A stretch of 64,000 nt of DNA from Robiginitalea sp. SC105 (GCF_014243345.1 NZ_JACLZF010000001.1:2000541-2064540), one strand, 5' to 3'; shown: positions 49,587 through 59,347, counted from the first letter of the stretch. A program made the numbers and translations. Notes: generated by a model from the sequence alone, not told the origin.

Positions 49587-51470
49587 GTGAGCCGGAAATT
49601 CGTCTTTGATTTTGACAGCACGCTGACCCGGGTGGAGGCCCTGGACGTACTGGCCGAAATCACCCTGCACGATCGCGACGACCGGGAGGAGGTCATCCGT
49701 GAGATCCAGCACATCACCAACCTGGGGATCGACGGGGATATCTCCTTCACCGAATCCCTGGAAAGGCGAATCCGGCTGCTGGGCGCCAACAAAAAAGATC
49801 TGGAACCCCTGATAAGGGAGTTGCGCCAGAAAATTTCCCGGTCGATAGCCACCAACAAGGAATTCTTTGAAAAGTACGCATCGGATATCTATGTGATCTC
49901 CTGTGGTTTCAAAGAGTTTATCGACCCGATAGTCCGGGAGTACAATATCCCGGAAGAACGCGTATTCGCCAACACCTTTGAATTCGATGAGCAGGGAAAT
50001 ATCATCGGGTTTGACACGGCCAATGTCCTGGCCACCCACAATGGGAAGATCGAGTGCCTGAAGGCGCTTGGCCTGGAGGGGGAGGTACAGGTCATCGGCG
50101 ACGGATACAGCGACTACGTGATGCGTGAAGCAGGGATCGCCCACAAATTCTTTGCCTACACCGAGAATGTCCACCGCGAAAAAGCGGCCCGGAATGCGGA
50201 CCACATCGCACCAAACCTAGATGAATTTTTATTTGTAAACGATTTGCCACGAAATCTATCCTACCCCAAGAACCGGATCAAGATCCTGCTGCTGGAGAAT
50301 GTCCACCCGGCAGCTTTTGAAAACCTCGCCGAAGACGGATTTTCCGTTGAGCTTGTCAAACACAGCCTTTCCGAGGAAGAGCTGATCGAAAAGATAAAGG
50401 GGGTCCATGTACTTGGGATCCGCTCCAAAACAAGGGTTACCAAAAAGGTGCTGGACGCTGCAGACAAATTGCTGATCGTCGGGGCCTTCTGCATCGGCAC
50501 AACCCAGATAGAGCTGGAATACGCCCGCAGTAAGGGGGTCGTTGTCTTTAACGCCCCCTACAGCAACACGCGGAGCGTGGTAGAGCTGGCCATAGGAGAG
50601 ATCATCATGCTCATGCGCAGCATTTTCCCCAGAAGTACCGAGATCCACAACGGCCAATGGAATAAAACTGCCGCGAATTCCAGGGAAATCAGGGGGAAGA
50701 ACCTTGGAATCGTGGGGTATGGGAATATCGGCAAGCAATTATCCGTACTGGCAGAAGCCATGGGAATGCGGGTTTACTATTATGATGTGGACGAACAACT
50801 TGCATTGGGGAATGCCGTAAAGTGCCAATCCCTCGAAGACTTGCTGGGGGTATCTGACGTGGTGACCCTCCATATTGACGACAACCCGGCCAACCGGAAT
50901 TTTATAGGGGAACGGGAACTTTCCCAAATGCGCACCGGGGCGCACCTGATCAACCTTTCCCGGGGGTTTGTGGTGGACATCCCGGCCCTGGTCGCCGCCC
51001 TGAAATCAGGGAAACTTGCCGGGGCGGCCATAGACGTCTACCCGGAAGAACCTGCCAGCAACGGCGCCTTCGAGACCGAGCTTCGCGGCCTGGAGAATGT
51101 GATCCTTACCCCGCACATCGGGGGAAGCACAGAAGAAGCCCAACGGGATATTGCGGATTTTGTCCCGAATAAAATCATGGACTATATCAATACAGGGAAT
51201 ACGGTGGATGCCGTCAATTTCCCGAACATCCGGCTGCCCAAGCAGCAGAGTGCCCACCGATTCCTGCATATACACAAGAACGTACCGGGCATCATGGCGC
51301 ATATCAACAAGATCCTGGCCTCTTATGATATGAACATCATCGGCCAGTACCTGTCCACGGAACCGGAGGTGGGGTATGTAATCACCGACCTCGACCGGGA
51401 ATACAACAAGGCAGTCATCAAGGAGCTCAAGGCGATCGAGCACACGATCAAGTTCCGCGTGCTCTATTGA
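49587..51470 (+). CDS. serA: SerB-SerA fusion: phosphoserine phosphatase domain plus 3-phosphoglycerate dehydrogenase
   Basis: 627 residues. Residues 1-205 are a HAD phosphatase with a complete active site: FVFDFDSTLT, ISCGFKE, a Lys near 154 and VIGDGYSDYVM. Residues about 230-545 are D-3-phosphoglycerate dehydrogenase: NAD loop GIVGYGNIGKQ near 375, LINLSRGFVVD, and the catalytic His in NVILTPHIGGSTEEA near 510. An ACT-like domain closes the protein (about 555-627; HKNVPGIMAHINKIL). It joins the first and third steps of serine synthesis. The start is GTG at 49587; TTG 49581 is the alternative. serC is not in the window. Confidence 0.93.
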   Translation: MSRKFVFDFDSTLTRVEALDVLAEITLHDRDDREEVIREIQHITNLGIDGDISFTESLERRIRLLGANKKDLEPLIRELRQKISRSIATNKEFFEKYASDIYVISCGFKEFIDPIVREYNIPEERVFANTFEFDEQGNIIGFDTANVLATHNGKIECLKALGLEGEVQVIGDGYSDYVMREAGIAHKFFAYTENVHREKAARNADHIAPNLDEFLFVNDLPRNLSYPKNRIKILLLENVHPAAFENLAEDGFSVELVKHSLSEEELIEKIKGVHVLGIRSKTRVTKKVLDAADKLLIVGAFCIGTTQIELEYARSKGVVVFNAPYSNTRSVVELAIGEIIMLMRSIFPRSTEIHNGQWNKTAANSREIRGKNLGIVGYGNIGKQLSVLAEAMGMRVYYYDVDEQLALGNAVKCQSLEDLLGVSDVVTLHIDDNPANRNFIGERELSQMRTGAHLINLSRGFVVDIPALVAALKSGKLAGAAIDVYPEEPASNGAFETELRGLENVILTPHIGGSTEEAQRDIADFVPNKIMDYINTGNTVDAVNFPNIRLPKQQSAHRFLHIHKNVPGIMAHINKILASYDMNIIGQYLSTEPEVGYVITDLDREYNKAVIKELKAIEHTIKFRVLY

Positions 51471-52213
51471 GCAGCCCGCCCGATCCGGAGGAAAATATCA
51501 TGGCGGCCCTCCCGGGTCAGGTTGCCCCCCCAGATGGTTTTCAACCGCCCGATCCATTCGGGTACCGGGTCGTCCTCCGTACGCAGCAGGTGCTGTGTAG
51601 CCGACCAGGAGTAGAGGTAGCCCGCAATGTCTTCCAGGCCTAATTCACGCCGGATGGTATAGGTTGCGGGCAGGGTCAGTTCCTCCCAGGGAAAGGGGAG
51701 GTTGGCGTAACCGGCTTCCACATACGTTCGCTCCGGTTCCCAGTAGGGCCCCGTTACCTCCCGGTAAAATCGGTCCAGCCAGGCATCGGTCCGGGGCTCC
51801 ACCCGCAGGAGCCCGTAGCCCCAGACGGCCAGGATGCCGCCCGGGCGCAGCAACCTCCGCGCTTCCAGGTGGAATTGGGGGATATCGAACCAGTGGATGC
51901 CCTGGGCTACAGCGATCAGATCAAAGCTGTCATCCGGGAATCCGGTGGCTTCCGCACGTTGCCGGCTGTAGGTAACCCCGGGGCTTGCGGGGGCTCGCTT
52001 CAATTGTTCTTCACTGATGTCCACGGCATCCACCGACTCGAAATAGGTTGCAAGGGCACGGGCAACCTGCCCGTTGCCAGTTGCGCAGTCCAACGCCCGT
52101 CCACGGCCTGGTGCCAGGGCTGCGATATCCTGAAGCAGGCGCGCCGGGTAAGAGGGCCGGAACCGGCGGTAATCGGCTGCCTGATCCGAAAAAAGGTCCT
52201 TGGGTTGCTTCAT
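51464..52213 (-). CDS. Class I SAM-dependent methyltransferase
   Basis: 249 residues. SAM motif I is ALDCATGNGQVARAL near residue 39, followed by DAVDISEEQL, then FDLIAVAQGIHWFD (motif III/IV region). The rest fits the UbiE/TAM superfamily. The N-terminus (DQAADYRRFRPSYP) resembles the small-molecule methyltransferases annotated as class I SAM-dependent. Substrate unknown. Its stop overlaps the serBA stop by 7 bases tail-to-tail. Confidence 0.82.
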   Translation of the reverse strand: MKQPKDLFSDQAADYRRFRPSYPARLLQDIAALAPGRGRALDCATGNGQVARALATYFESVDAVDISEEQLKRAPASPGVTYSRQRAEATGFPDDSFDLIAVAQGIHWFDIPQFHLEARRLLRPGGILAVWGYGLLRVEPRTDAWLDRFYREVTGPYWEPERTYVEAGYANLPFPWEELTLPATYTIRRELGLEDIAGYLYSWSATQHLLRTEDDPVPEWIGRLKTIWGGNLTREGRHDIFLRIGRAAQ

Positions 52214-52245
52214 TTGCGTACAGGTTTCATCGGGTTTCCGGGAAT

Positions 52246-52719
52246 TCAGTCATTGTGGTACGGGTCTCCCCTCAGGATTGAAAAACCGCGGTAGAGTTGC
52301 TCCACCGCGAGCAACCGCACTACCTGGTGATTGTATGTCATCCTGGACAGGCTCACCAGGGCATCGGCCCGTTCCCGGACCGCCCCGTCAAACCCGAAGG
52401 CCCCGCCGATTACCAGTACAAGCCGTTTCGGGCCGGCATTCATGCACTTCTGCAGGCGACTGGCAAAGCCCCGGGAGGTGTATTCCCGGCCTTTCTCATC
52501 CAGGAGCCAGACGGCATCCTGCGGCTGCAGGGCTCTCAGGAGCAATTCCGCTTCCCTTTGCTTTATTACAGTGGGGTCCGGTTTCCCCTTCAGGCGGATG
52601 TCCGGTATGATTTCCACCTTAAAAGGGATATAGCGGCCAATCCTCCTGGAAAAGTCCCCGATAAGGGATTCCAAAGGGGCGGAATCGGTTTTGCCGATAG
52701 CCAGCAGGATCACTTTCAT
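52246..52719 (-). CDS. rlmH: 23S rRNA pseudouridine-1915 N3-methyltransferase RlmH
   Basis: 157 residues. SPOUT methyltransferase of helix 69. All hallmarks are seen: MKVILLAIGKT start, YIPFKVEIIPDIR, LDEKGREYTSRGFA and the knot region LVLVIGGAFGFDGAVRERADALVSLSRMTYNHQ, with the C-terminal YRGFSILRGDPYHND that binds SAM and rRNA. Length is standard. Divergent from nadC. A TATTTTTG minus-strand box stands at 52724-52731, so the transcript may be almost leaderless. Confidence 0.95.
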   Translation of the reverse strand: MKVILLAIGKTDSAPLESLIGDFSRRIGRYIPFKVEIIPDIRLKGKPDPTVIKQREAELLLRALQPQDAVWLLDEKGREYTSRGFASRLQKCMNAGPKRLVLVIGGAFGFDGAVRERADALVSLSRMTYNHQVVRLLAVEQLYRGFSILRGDPYHND

Positions 52720-52849
52720 CTATCAAAAATACGCTTTGCCGCCGAATTTGGGAAACGCCTGCCCCGCTTCCCGGGAAGGAATCGATTCGGCCCCTAAGTA
52801 TCAGGCCAACCCACCACAATTTGTTACTTTAGTGGCAGAAACGCCAAGC

Positions 52850-53707
52850 ATGATATCCGCCGAGAAATTCCAGCAGGAAATAGACCGCATCATCCAGATG
52901 TCCCTCGAGGAAGACATCGGGGACGGCGACCACAGTTCCCTTGCCTGCATCCCCGAAAGCGCCTCGGGAACCGCGCGGTTGCTCATAAAGGACAAAGGAA
53001 TTTTGGCCGGGGTGGATTTTGCCTCCCAGGTATTCAGGGCGGTGGACCCCGGCCTGCAGCTGGAGGTATACCTGCCCGATGGCGCGTCCGTGACCCGCGG
53101 GGATACGGCTTTTCAGGTGCAGGGTTCCTCCAGGAGCATCCTCAAGGCGGAACGCCTGGTACTGAATGCCATGCAGCGGATGAGCGCCATTGCCACCAAG
53201 ACACGCAGATACGCAGATCTACTGGAGGGGACCGGCACCAGGATACTCGACACCCGGAAGACCACCCCGGGGATCCGCGCCCTGGAAAAATGGGCCGTGC
53301 GGATCGGGGGAGGTACCAACCACCGGTTTGCCCTCTACGACATGATCATGCTCAAGGACAACCATATCGATTTTGCCGGGGGGATCACGGCAGCCATCCG
53401 GAAGACCCGGGAATACCTGGAGGCGACCGGGAGGGACCTGAAGATTATCGTCGAAGCCCGGAACCTGGCAGAGGTGGACGAAATACTGGAATCCCAGGGT
53501 ATCCACCGGATCCTGCTGGATAACTTCAACTATGCGGATACCCGGGAGGCCGTCCGGCGCATCGGGGACCGTTGCGAAACCGAATCCTCCGGGGGCATCA
53601 ATGAACAAACCCTCCGGGCCTACGCCGAATGCGGCGTGGATTATATCTCCTCCGGGGCACTTACCCATTCGGTCCACAACCTGGACCTTAGCTTAAAGGC
53701 TGTTTAG
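52850..53707 (+). CDS. nadC: Nicotinate-nucleotide pyrophosphorylase (quinolinate phosphoribosyltransferase)
   Basis: 285 residues. It makes nicotinate mononucleotide from quinolinate and PRPP. The active-site segment is RKTTPGIRALEKWAVRIGGGTNHRFALYDMIMLKDNH-like (seen in parts near residues 136-170). ESSGGI and DYISSGALTHSV near the C-terminus bind the phosphates. I start at the ATG at 52850 to match the family N-terminus. nadA and nadB are not in the window. The YihY gene follows directly, its ATG coming right after the nadC stop. Confidence 0.94.
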   Translation: MISAEKFQQEIDRIIQMSLEEDIGDGDHSSLACIPESASGTARLLIKDKGILAGVDFASQVFRAVDPGLQLEVYLPDGASVTRGDTAFQVQGSSRSILKAERLVLNAMQRMSAIATKTRRYADLLEGTGTRILDTRKTTPGIRALEKWAVRIGGGTNHRFALYDMIMLKDNHIDFAGGITAAIRKTREYLEATGRDLKIIVEARNLAEVDEILESQGIHRILLDNFNYADTREAVRRIGDRCETESSGGINEQTLRAYAECGVDYISSGALTHSVHNLDLSLKAV

Positions 53708-54679
53708 ATGGGGCAAACGATCGAGGAAAAGCTGGAAAGGATCCCGATAATACGTTGGGTGGTTTTTGCCCTGAAGCGGGTGCAACTCCGGGCCTTCGAG
53801 GGGCTCTCCCTTTACGACCTGATTGCCATGTACACCAAGGGGATCATCCGCGGGGCACTGTCTACAAGGGCCAGTGCGATTTCCTTCAGCCTGTTCCTGG
53901 CCATTTTCCCCCTGCTGATCTTCCTGGTGACCCTGATCCCCTTTGTCATTCCCCTGGTTAGCGTGGGGAACAGCAATTTCGACGCCCAGTTCCTGAGTTT
54001 CTTGGAGGCGTTCCTGCCCCGGGCAACCGGCGAGTATTTTACGGAAGTCTACCAGCAGATACGCGACCAGAAACAGGGGGGGCTGGTTTCCTCTGCCTTC
54101 ATGCTTTCCATCCTGCTGATGGCTAACGGCGTAAACTCGATCTTCGCCGGCTTCGAAAACAGCTACCACATCGAACTGACCCGTAATTTCTTCAAACAGT
54201 ACGCCTATGCGACCTTCGTAGGGCTGATCCTGTCCCTACTCCTGATCGTCGGGGCTGTGTTCTATGTGTATTTTGAATTTTACGTCCTGGGGTACCTGAC
54301 GGATTTTACGGCCCGCAACAGCGGCGTGGTCCTGGATGAAGGGGAAATCCTGGGGGTGCAGGTGGGCAAGGTGCTCTTTTTAATCCTGCTAACCTACCTG
54401 ACCACGGCCATCCTCTACTATTTCGGGACGGCAGAGGGAAAACAGGCAAAGTTTTTTTCTTACGGCGCGCTGATGACCACCCTGCTCATCCTGCTCACCT
54501 CCTACCTGTTCGGCGTTTATATTGACAATTTTGGGCGTTATAACGAGCTGTATGGCGCCCTGAGCGGCCTGCTGATCCTGATGATCTATATCTGGATCAA
54601 CTCCAACATCCTGTTGCTGGGGTTCGAACTCAACGCGACGCTCAACTACCTGCACAAAAGCTACGAACGGGATGAATAG
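53708..54679 (+). CDS. YihY/BrkB family inner-membrane protein
   Basis: 323 residues with about six membrane helices (for example LFLAIFPLLIFLVTLIPFVIPLV near residue 60 and LLILMIYIWINSNILLLGFELNA near the end). The conserved N-terminal STRASAISFSLFLAIFPL and C-terminal INSNILLLGFELNATLN patterns are the BrkB/YihY signature, once thought to be RNase BN. Its role is uncertain, possibly transport. It overlaps priA by 8 bases (ATGAATAG). Confidence 0.88.
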   Translation: MGQTIEEKLERIPIIRWVVFALKRVQLRAFEGLSLYDLIAMYTKGIIRGALSTRASAISFSLFLAIFPLLIFLVTLIPFVIPLVSVGNSNFDAQFLSFLEAFLPRATGEYFTEVYQQIRDQKQGGLVSSAFMLSILLMANGVNSIFAGFENSYHIELTRNFFKQYAYATFVGLILSLLLIVGAVFYVYFEFYVLGYLTDFTARNSGVVLDEGEILGVQVGKVLFLILLTYLTTAILYYFGTAEGKQAKFFSYGALMTTLLILLTSYLFGVYIDNFGRYNELYGALSGLLILMIYIWINSNILLLGFELNATLNYLHKSYERDE

Positions 54680-57194
54680 CACGGGGTCCGGACCAGCCGG
54701 TGCACCGCCGGAGACCCCTGCCGCCCGGGAGGGAGGATCCGGGCGTTTTGTGGAAGTCCTGCTGCCATTGCCCCTGGAGCGGAATTATACCTATGCGGCG
54801 GGCCCGGGCGAAGGCTATTCCCTGGAACCCGGGACCCGGGTCGCTGTCCCCTTTGGAAAATCGAAGTTGTACACCGGGCTGGTCCTGGGGGTCCACGATA
54901 ACCCGCCGGAGGCCTATGAGCCCAAGGAAATCTACCGGGTACTGGACGAAACCCCCCTGGTAAGCCCGGGTCAGATCCGGCATTGGCGCTGGATTGCCCA
55001 GTATTATATGTGTACCCTGGGGGAGGTTTTCCGCACTGCGGTCCCATCGGTTTTCCTGCTGCAAAGCGAAACCCGGGTGGTCCTGCGGGAGGGCAGCCGC
55101 CCCGACCAGGAGGACCTGGACGATACCGAGTTCCTCATCCTGGAAGCCCTGGAGCACCAACCCGTATTGTCTGTCAGTGAGATCAGCGATATCGTGGACC
55201 GCAAGCACGTGCTCCCCATTTTAGACCGGATGATTGCCAGGAAAATCCTGATCCTCCAGGAGAAGCTGCAGGAGGGATACAAGCCCCTGCGGGCCCGGTA
55301 CATCCGCCTGCACCCGGATTTCGAAGACGAGGAGGCCCTGTCTGAACTGATGGACTCCCTTAGCCGGGCCCCCAAACAATCGGGCCTGATCCTGCACCTT
55401 TTCCAGTTGCGGGAGGGCACCGACAAACCCATCCGTAGCAAGGCGCTGCAGGAGCGGTCGGGCGTTTCACGCGCTATCCTCAAGGCATTGATCGACAAGG
55501 GCATCCTGGAGGAATATTTCCTGGAGGAAGACCGGGTCACCTACGAAGGGGAGGCCCCCACGGGCAATCTCCCCGAACTGAACCCCGGGCAAACGGAGGC
55601 GCTTTCGGGCATCCGACTCGGGTTGGATGCCGGCCGTCCGGTGCTCCTTCACGGGGTAACCTCCTCCGGGAAAACGGAGGTATACCTGCGGCTGATTAAG
55701 GAGATCGTTCAGGCAGGCCGCCAGGTGCTTTACCTGGTACCGGAAATCGCCATCACGGAGCAGCTGGTGCGCCGTCTGCAGCGGGTCCTGGGACACCGGG
55801 TGGTCGTCTTCCATTCCCGCCACAGCATGCAGGAACGGGCGGAACTCTGGTATCACGTTCAGGCCGGTCAGGAAAAGGCTTCCGTGGTCCTGGGCGCGCG
55901 TTCGGCACTTTTCCTTCCCTTTGCGGACCTCGGGCTGATTGTCGTGGACGAGGAACACGAGAATACGTACAAGCAATTCGACCCGGCCCCTCGTTACCAT
56001 GCGCGGGATGCCGCCATCGTACTTGCGCAGCAGGCGGGGGCCCGGATCGTGCTGGGATCGGCCACCCCCAGCATCGAGAGCTACCACAATGCCCGGTCGG
56101 ATAAGTACGCCTATGTGCGGATGGACCGCAGGTACGGGAACGTGCTCCTGCCTGAAATGGAACTGGTGGACCTGTCCGAGCAATTCCGTAAAAAAAAGAT
56201 GAAGGGGCATTTTTCCGAGCGCCTGCGGGAGGAGGTTTCAGCGGCGCTGTCCGAACGCCGGCAGATCATCCTCTTCCAGAACCGGAGGGGCTATGCGCCC
56301 ATAGTGGAATGCGCCAGCTGCGGGCATGCCCCGCAGTGCAGGAACTGCGATGTCAGCCTGACCTATCACCAGCACCGTAAGGAATTGCGCTGCCACTACT
56401 GCGGCTTCCACCGACAGCTGGAAACCACCTGCGAAGCCTGCGGCAATGCGACCCTCGATACCAAGGGCTTCGGGACGGAACAGGTCGAATCCGAACTGGC
56501 TGAATTATTCCCGGAGGCCCGGTGTTCCCGGATGGACCTGGACACTACCCGGGGGAAACACGCATACGGCCGGATTATCCAGGCCTTTGAAGCCCGGGAA
56601 ACGGATATCCTGGTGGGGACACAGATGCTGACCAAGGGGCTGGATTTCCGGAATGTAGGGCTGGTTGGCATCATGAATGCAGATTCCCTGCTCAACTTCC
56701 CCCATTTCCGCGCCCACGAGCGCTGCTACCAGCTGCTGACCCAGGTAGCCGGGCGCGCGGGCCGCACGAGGGAGCGCGGGAAGGTGATCATCCAGACCTA
56801 CAACCCGCACCACCAGATCCTCAAACAGGTTTCAACAGGATCTTACGAAGAAATGTATGCAGACCAGGTGTATGAAAGGGAGCAATTCGGTTACCCGCCC
56901 GCCCTTCGCATCATAAAAATCACCTTCCGCCACCGGGAGTACAACCGGGTAGGGGACGGGGCGGCCTGGTTTGCCAAATCCCTCCGGATGCATTTTGGCA
57001 AGGATGTGCTGGGACCGGAGTTCCCGCCGGTGGCCCGTATCCGGAACCAGTACCATAAAAACATCCTCTTAAAGATCCGGCCCGGCCAGGGACTGGCACA
57101 AACGAAAAATAGCATTAAAAGAATCGAGGCGTCCTTTAATGCTATTTCGCAATTCAGAAGTATTCGTGTTATCTATAATGTAGACTACATTTAA
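54672..57194 (+). CDS. priA: Primosomal protein N' (PriA), replication restart helicase
   Basis: 840 residues. The N-terminal fork-binding domains span about 1-270. The helicase core has Walker A GVTSSGKTEVYL near 325 and Walker B VVDEEHE (DEEH) near 420. The zinc-binding insert has eight cysteines in CASCGHAPQCRNC and CHYCGFH...CEACGN between about 543 and 596. RecG-like C-terminal helicase motifs follow (FGTEQVESELAELFP, TQMLTKGLDFRNV). It is somewhat longer than the E. coli protein (732). Coupled to the YihY gene. Confidence 0.94.
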   Translation: MNSTGSGPAGAPPETPAAREGGSGRFVEVLLPLPLERNYTYAAGPGEGYSLEPGTRVAVPFGKSKLYTGLVLGVHDNPPEAYEPKEIYRVLDETPLVSPGQIRHWRWIAQYYMCTLGEVFRTAVPSVFLLQSETRVVLREGSRPDQEDLDDTEFLILEALEHQPVLSVSEISDIVDRKHVLPILDRMIARKILILQEKLQEGYKPLRARYIRLHPDFEDEEALSELMDSLSRAPKQSGLILHLFQLREGTDKPIRSKALQERSGVSRAILKALIDKGILEEYFLEEDRVTYEGEAPTGNLPELNPGQTEALSGIRLGLDAGRPVLLHGVTSSGKTEVYLRLIKEIVQAGRQVLYLVPEIAITEQLVRRLQRVLGHRVVVFHSRHSMQERAELWYHVQAGQEKASVVLGARSALFLPFADLGLIVVDEEHENTYKQFDPAPRYHARDAAIVLAQQAGARIVLGSATPSIESYHNARSDKYAYVRMDRRYGNVLLPEMELVDLSEQFRKKKMKGHFSERLREEVSAALSERRQIILFQNRRGYAPIVECASCGHAPQCRNCDVSLTYHQHRKELRCHYCGFHRQLETTCEACGNATLDTKGFGTEQVESELAELFPEARCSRMDLDTTRGKHAYGRIIQAFEARETDILVGTQMLTKGLDFRNVGLVGIMNADSLLNFPHFRAHERCYQLLTQVAGRAGRTRERGKVIIQTYNPHHQILKQVSTGSYEEMYADQVYEREQFGYPPALRIIKITFRHREYNRVGDGAAWFAKSLRMHFGKDVLGPEFPPVARIRNQYHKNILLKIRPGQGLAQTKNSIKRIEASFNAISQFRSIRVIYNVDYI

Positions 57195-57887
57195 TTACAC
57201 ATTGCTGAGGGCCTCCGCGAGTTCCGTCTTCTTGTTCCGGCTCAGCGGGATGGACCTTCCGCTCACTTCCACGTTTTTGCTGTTGAATTTCTCAATCTTC
57301 TCCAGGTTGACGATATAGGATTTGTGGATCCTCAAAAATTTGTCTTCCGGCAGCTGTTTTTCAAATGCCTTCATGGTGGAGAGGATCACGATATTCGCCT
57401 CGTCGGTTACCAGTTTGATATAATCCCCGAGGGCTTCGATCCACTTGATGTCGTTGAGGATGACCTTGCGCTTTTTGAGGTTGCTTTTTACAAAGATGTG
57501 CTCCTCGTCCTCATTGACCTTGTGCATTTGCTCGAACTTGGCCACCGCGCGTTTCACGGAGGCGTCAAAGCGCGCCATGGTAATGGGTTTGTGCAGGTAA
57601 TCGGTGACGTCGTAATCAAACGCCTTGAGGGCGTAATCCGGTTTTCCGGTGATCAGGATCACCTGAGGGCGGTTTTCCAGGGATTCCAGAAGGTCGAAAC
57701 CGTTGATGATCGGCATCTCCACATCGAGGAAAATCAGGTCAATTTCGTTGTTTTTGATGCCGTTTTTGGCTTCGATCGCATTGCTGTACTCGGCAACCAG
57801 GGCTAAATTTGGATGATTATTCACCAATTTCGCAACCGCCATTCGTTGCATTGATGAATCGTCAACCACAATACTCCGTAGTTTCAT
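57195..57887 (-). CDS. LytTR-family response regulator
   Basis: 230 residues. N-terminal receiver (about 1-120) with the phosphoacceptor Asp55 in IFLDVEMPIING and Lys in LITGKPDYALKAF. C-terminal LytTR DNA-binding domain (about 135-230; HIFVKSNLKKRKVILNDIKWIEALGDY, LRIHKSYIVN). No sensor kinase is adjacent. The gene converges on priA with no gap. The divergent gap 57888-58130 shows no minus-strand TAnnTTTG box. Confidence 0.9.
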   Translation of the reverse strand: MKLRSIVVDDSSMQRMAVAKLVNNHPNLALVAEYSNAIEAKNGIKNNEIDLIFLDVEMPIINGFDLLESLENRPQVILITGKPDYALKAFDYDVTDYLHKPITMARFDASVKRAVAKFEQMHKVNEDEEHIFVKSNLKKRKVILNDIKWIEALGDYIKLVTDEANIVILSTMKAFEKQLPEDKFLRIHKSYIVNLEKIEKFNSKNVEVSGRSIPLSRNKKTELAEALSNV

Positions 57888-58130
57888 AAATGGTTGATTT
57901 GTGGGGTTAAATCGTGAGCAAAGTTCTTAAAAGCCAGCGGTATCCACAACAAAAGTTGTAAACATGGTGTGAATTACTGTATAACTTGCAAACGACATTC
58001 TTAACTATTGATTTGGGTTTAGGTTAAGCTGTTGTTTTTAATCCTTCCTAGCTATAACGAACTTTTTTTTGATTTCTTGTAAATAGCCCAAAGAATTCTT
58101 ACTTTTGCGCTCCTTAAATAATATCTATAT
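57888..58130. other. Intergenic region between the LytTR regulator and rpsF
   Basis: 243 bases, AT-rich. The right end holds the rpsF promoter (58077-58107). Between 57900 and 58070 I see only short A/T runs and no convincing LytTR imperfect direct repeat, ORF or hairpin with a T run. Confidence 0.5.
58077..58107 (+). promoter_or_regulatory. Promoter of the rpsF-rpsR-rplI operon
   Basis: TTG at 58077-58079, 20 bases, TACTTTTG at 58100-58107, 23 bases before the rpsF ATG at 58131. Confidence 0.7.
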
Positions 58131-58469
58131 ATGAACCATTACGAAACTGTTTTCATTTTAAATCCCGTTCTATCTGACACCCAGATAGAGGAAACAGTTA
58201 AGAAATTCGAGAATTTCTTGACCAAGAATGGTGCCAAGATGGTCTCCAAGGAGAATTGGGGACTCAAGAAACTGGCCTATCCCATTCAGCACAAAAAGAG
58301 CGGATTTTACCATCTGTTCGAGTTCACGGCTCCCGGCGAGGTCATTGGCCCGTACGAGCAGGAGTTCAAGAGGGACGAGCGCATCATGCGCTTCCTTACC
58401 GTGAAGCTCGACAAACACGCCGTCGCATGGGCGGAAAAACGCCGTAACAAATTAAAAGCTAAAGCCTAA
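58131..58469 (+). CDS. rpsF: 30S ribosomal protein S6
   Basis: 112 residues. [25 protein letters not shown] at the start, then [26 protein letters not shown], the universal S6 strands, ending in a Lys-rich tail. First gene of the S6-S18-L9 operon. Binds S18 in the platform of the small subunit. Confidence 0.95.
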   Translation: MNHYETVFILNPVLSDTQIEETVKKFENFLTKNGAKMVSKENWGLKKLAYPIQHKKSGFYHLFEFTAPGEVIGPYEQEFKRDERIMRFLTVKLDKHAVAWAEKRRNKLKAKA

Positions 58470-58473
58470 GGAT

Positions 58474-58770
58474 ATGGCCACACTGCAACAACAGGCAAAA
58501 GGAAAAAAAGACGGGGAGATCCGGTATCTGACTCCGCTCAACATTGAAACCACCAAGGACAAGAAGTACTGCCGCTTCAAGAAGTCCGGGATCAAGTACA
58601 TCGATTACAAGGATCCGGATTTCCTGATGAAACTGGTAAACGAACAGGGCAAGATCCTGCCGCGCCGGCTTACAGGGACCTCCCTGAAGTACCAGCGCAA
58701 AGTAGCGCAGGCAATCAAGCGTTCGCGCCACCTGGCGCTGATGCCCTATGTTGGTGATTTATTAAAGTAA
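58474..58770 (+). CDS. rpsR: 30S ribosomal protein S18
   Basis: 98 residues, with a somewhat longer N-terminal extension than in enteric bacteria. [22 protein letters not shown] and [32 protein letters not shown] are diagnostic (LTG, QRK, RxR positions). It forms a pair with S6 on the 30S platform. It starts 4 bases after the rpsF stop. Confidence 0.95.
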   Translation: MATLQQQAKGKKDGEIRYLTPLNIETTKDKKYCRFKKSGIKYIDYKDPDFLMKLVNEQGKILPRRLTGTSLKYQRKVAQAIKRSRHLALMPYVGDLLK

Positions 58771-58782
58771 ACCGAAGGAATC

Positions 58783-59235
58783 ATGGAATTGATACTCAAA
58801 AAAGACGTAGAGAACCTCGGCTTTAAGGACGACCTGGTATCCGTCAAGAACGGCTATGGTCGGAACTACCTGATTCCGCAGGGAATGGCGGTACTGGCAA
58901 CCCCTTCCGCCAAGAAAGTACTGGCAGAAGACCTGCGCCAGCGCGCCCACAAGGAGAAACAAGCCATCGAGGCGGCCGAAAAGACCTCCGAAGCCCTGAA
59001 GGCACTGGAAATCAAAATCACCGCCAAGGTTGGTGAGGCTGACAAGCTCTTTGGCTCGGTTACCAATATCGACCTGGCTGCTGCCCTTGAAAAGGAAGGC
59101 CACACCATCGATAAGAAGTACATCAGCATCAAGGGAGGCGCCATCAAGCGCGCCGGTCCCTATGAGGCCGAAATCCGGCTGCACCGCGAGGTACAGTTAG
59201 AGTTTGCCTTTGAGGTGGTACCCGAACAGAACTAA
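58783..59235 (+). CDS. rplI: 50S ribosomal protein L9
   Basis: 150 residues. The N-terminal domain MELILKKDVENLGFKDDLVSVKNGYGRNYLIPQGMA contains the family signature; the central helix (about 45-80) and the C-terminal RNA-binding domain (YISIKGGAIKRAGPYEAEIRLHREV) complete it. Last gene of the operon, ended by the hairpin at 59257. Start 12 bases after rpsR. Confidence 0.95.
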   Translation: MELILKKDVENLGFKDDLVSVKNGYGRNYLIPQGMAVLATPSAKKVLAEDLRQRAHKEKQAIEAAEKTSEALKALEIKITAKVGEADKLFGSVTNIDLAAALEKEGHTIDKKYISIKGGAIKRAGPYEAEIRLHREVQLEFAFEVVPEQN

Positions 59236-59256
59236 GCCGGAACGGCTTGAGCATCT

Positions 59257-59291
59257 AAGTCCATCCCGGCCAACGGGGTGGACTTTTTTTA
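59257..59291 (+). terminator. Terminator of the ribosomal protein operon
   Basis: AAGTCCATCCCG, short loop, CGGGGTGGACTT (with one G-U pair) and seven T. A smaller hairpin (AAGCCG, GAA, CGGCTT) stands just before it at 59234-59248. Confidence 0.85.
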
Positions 59292-59347
59292 TGAAACCCG
59301 GGACCCCACGGGGACCCGTATCCCGAAACCCAAACCGAATCAATGCG

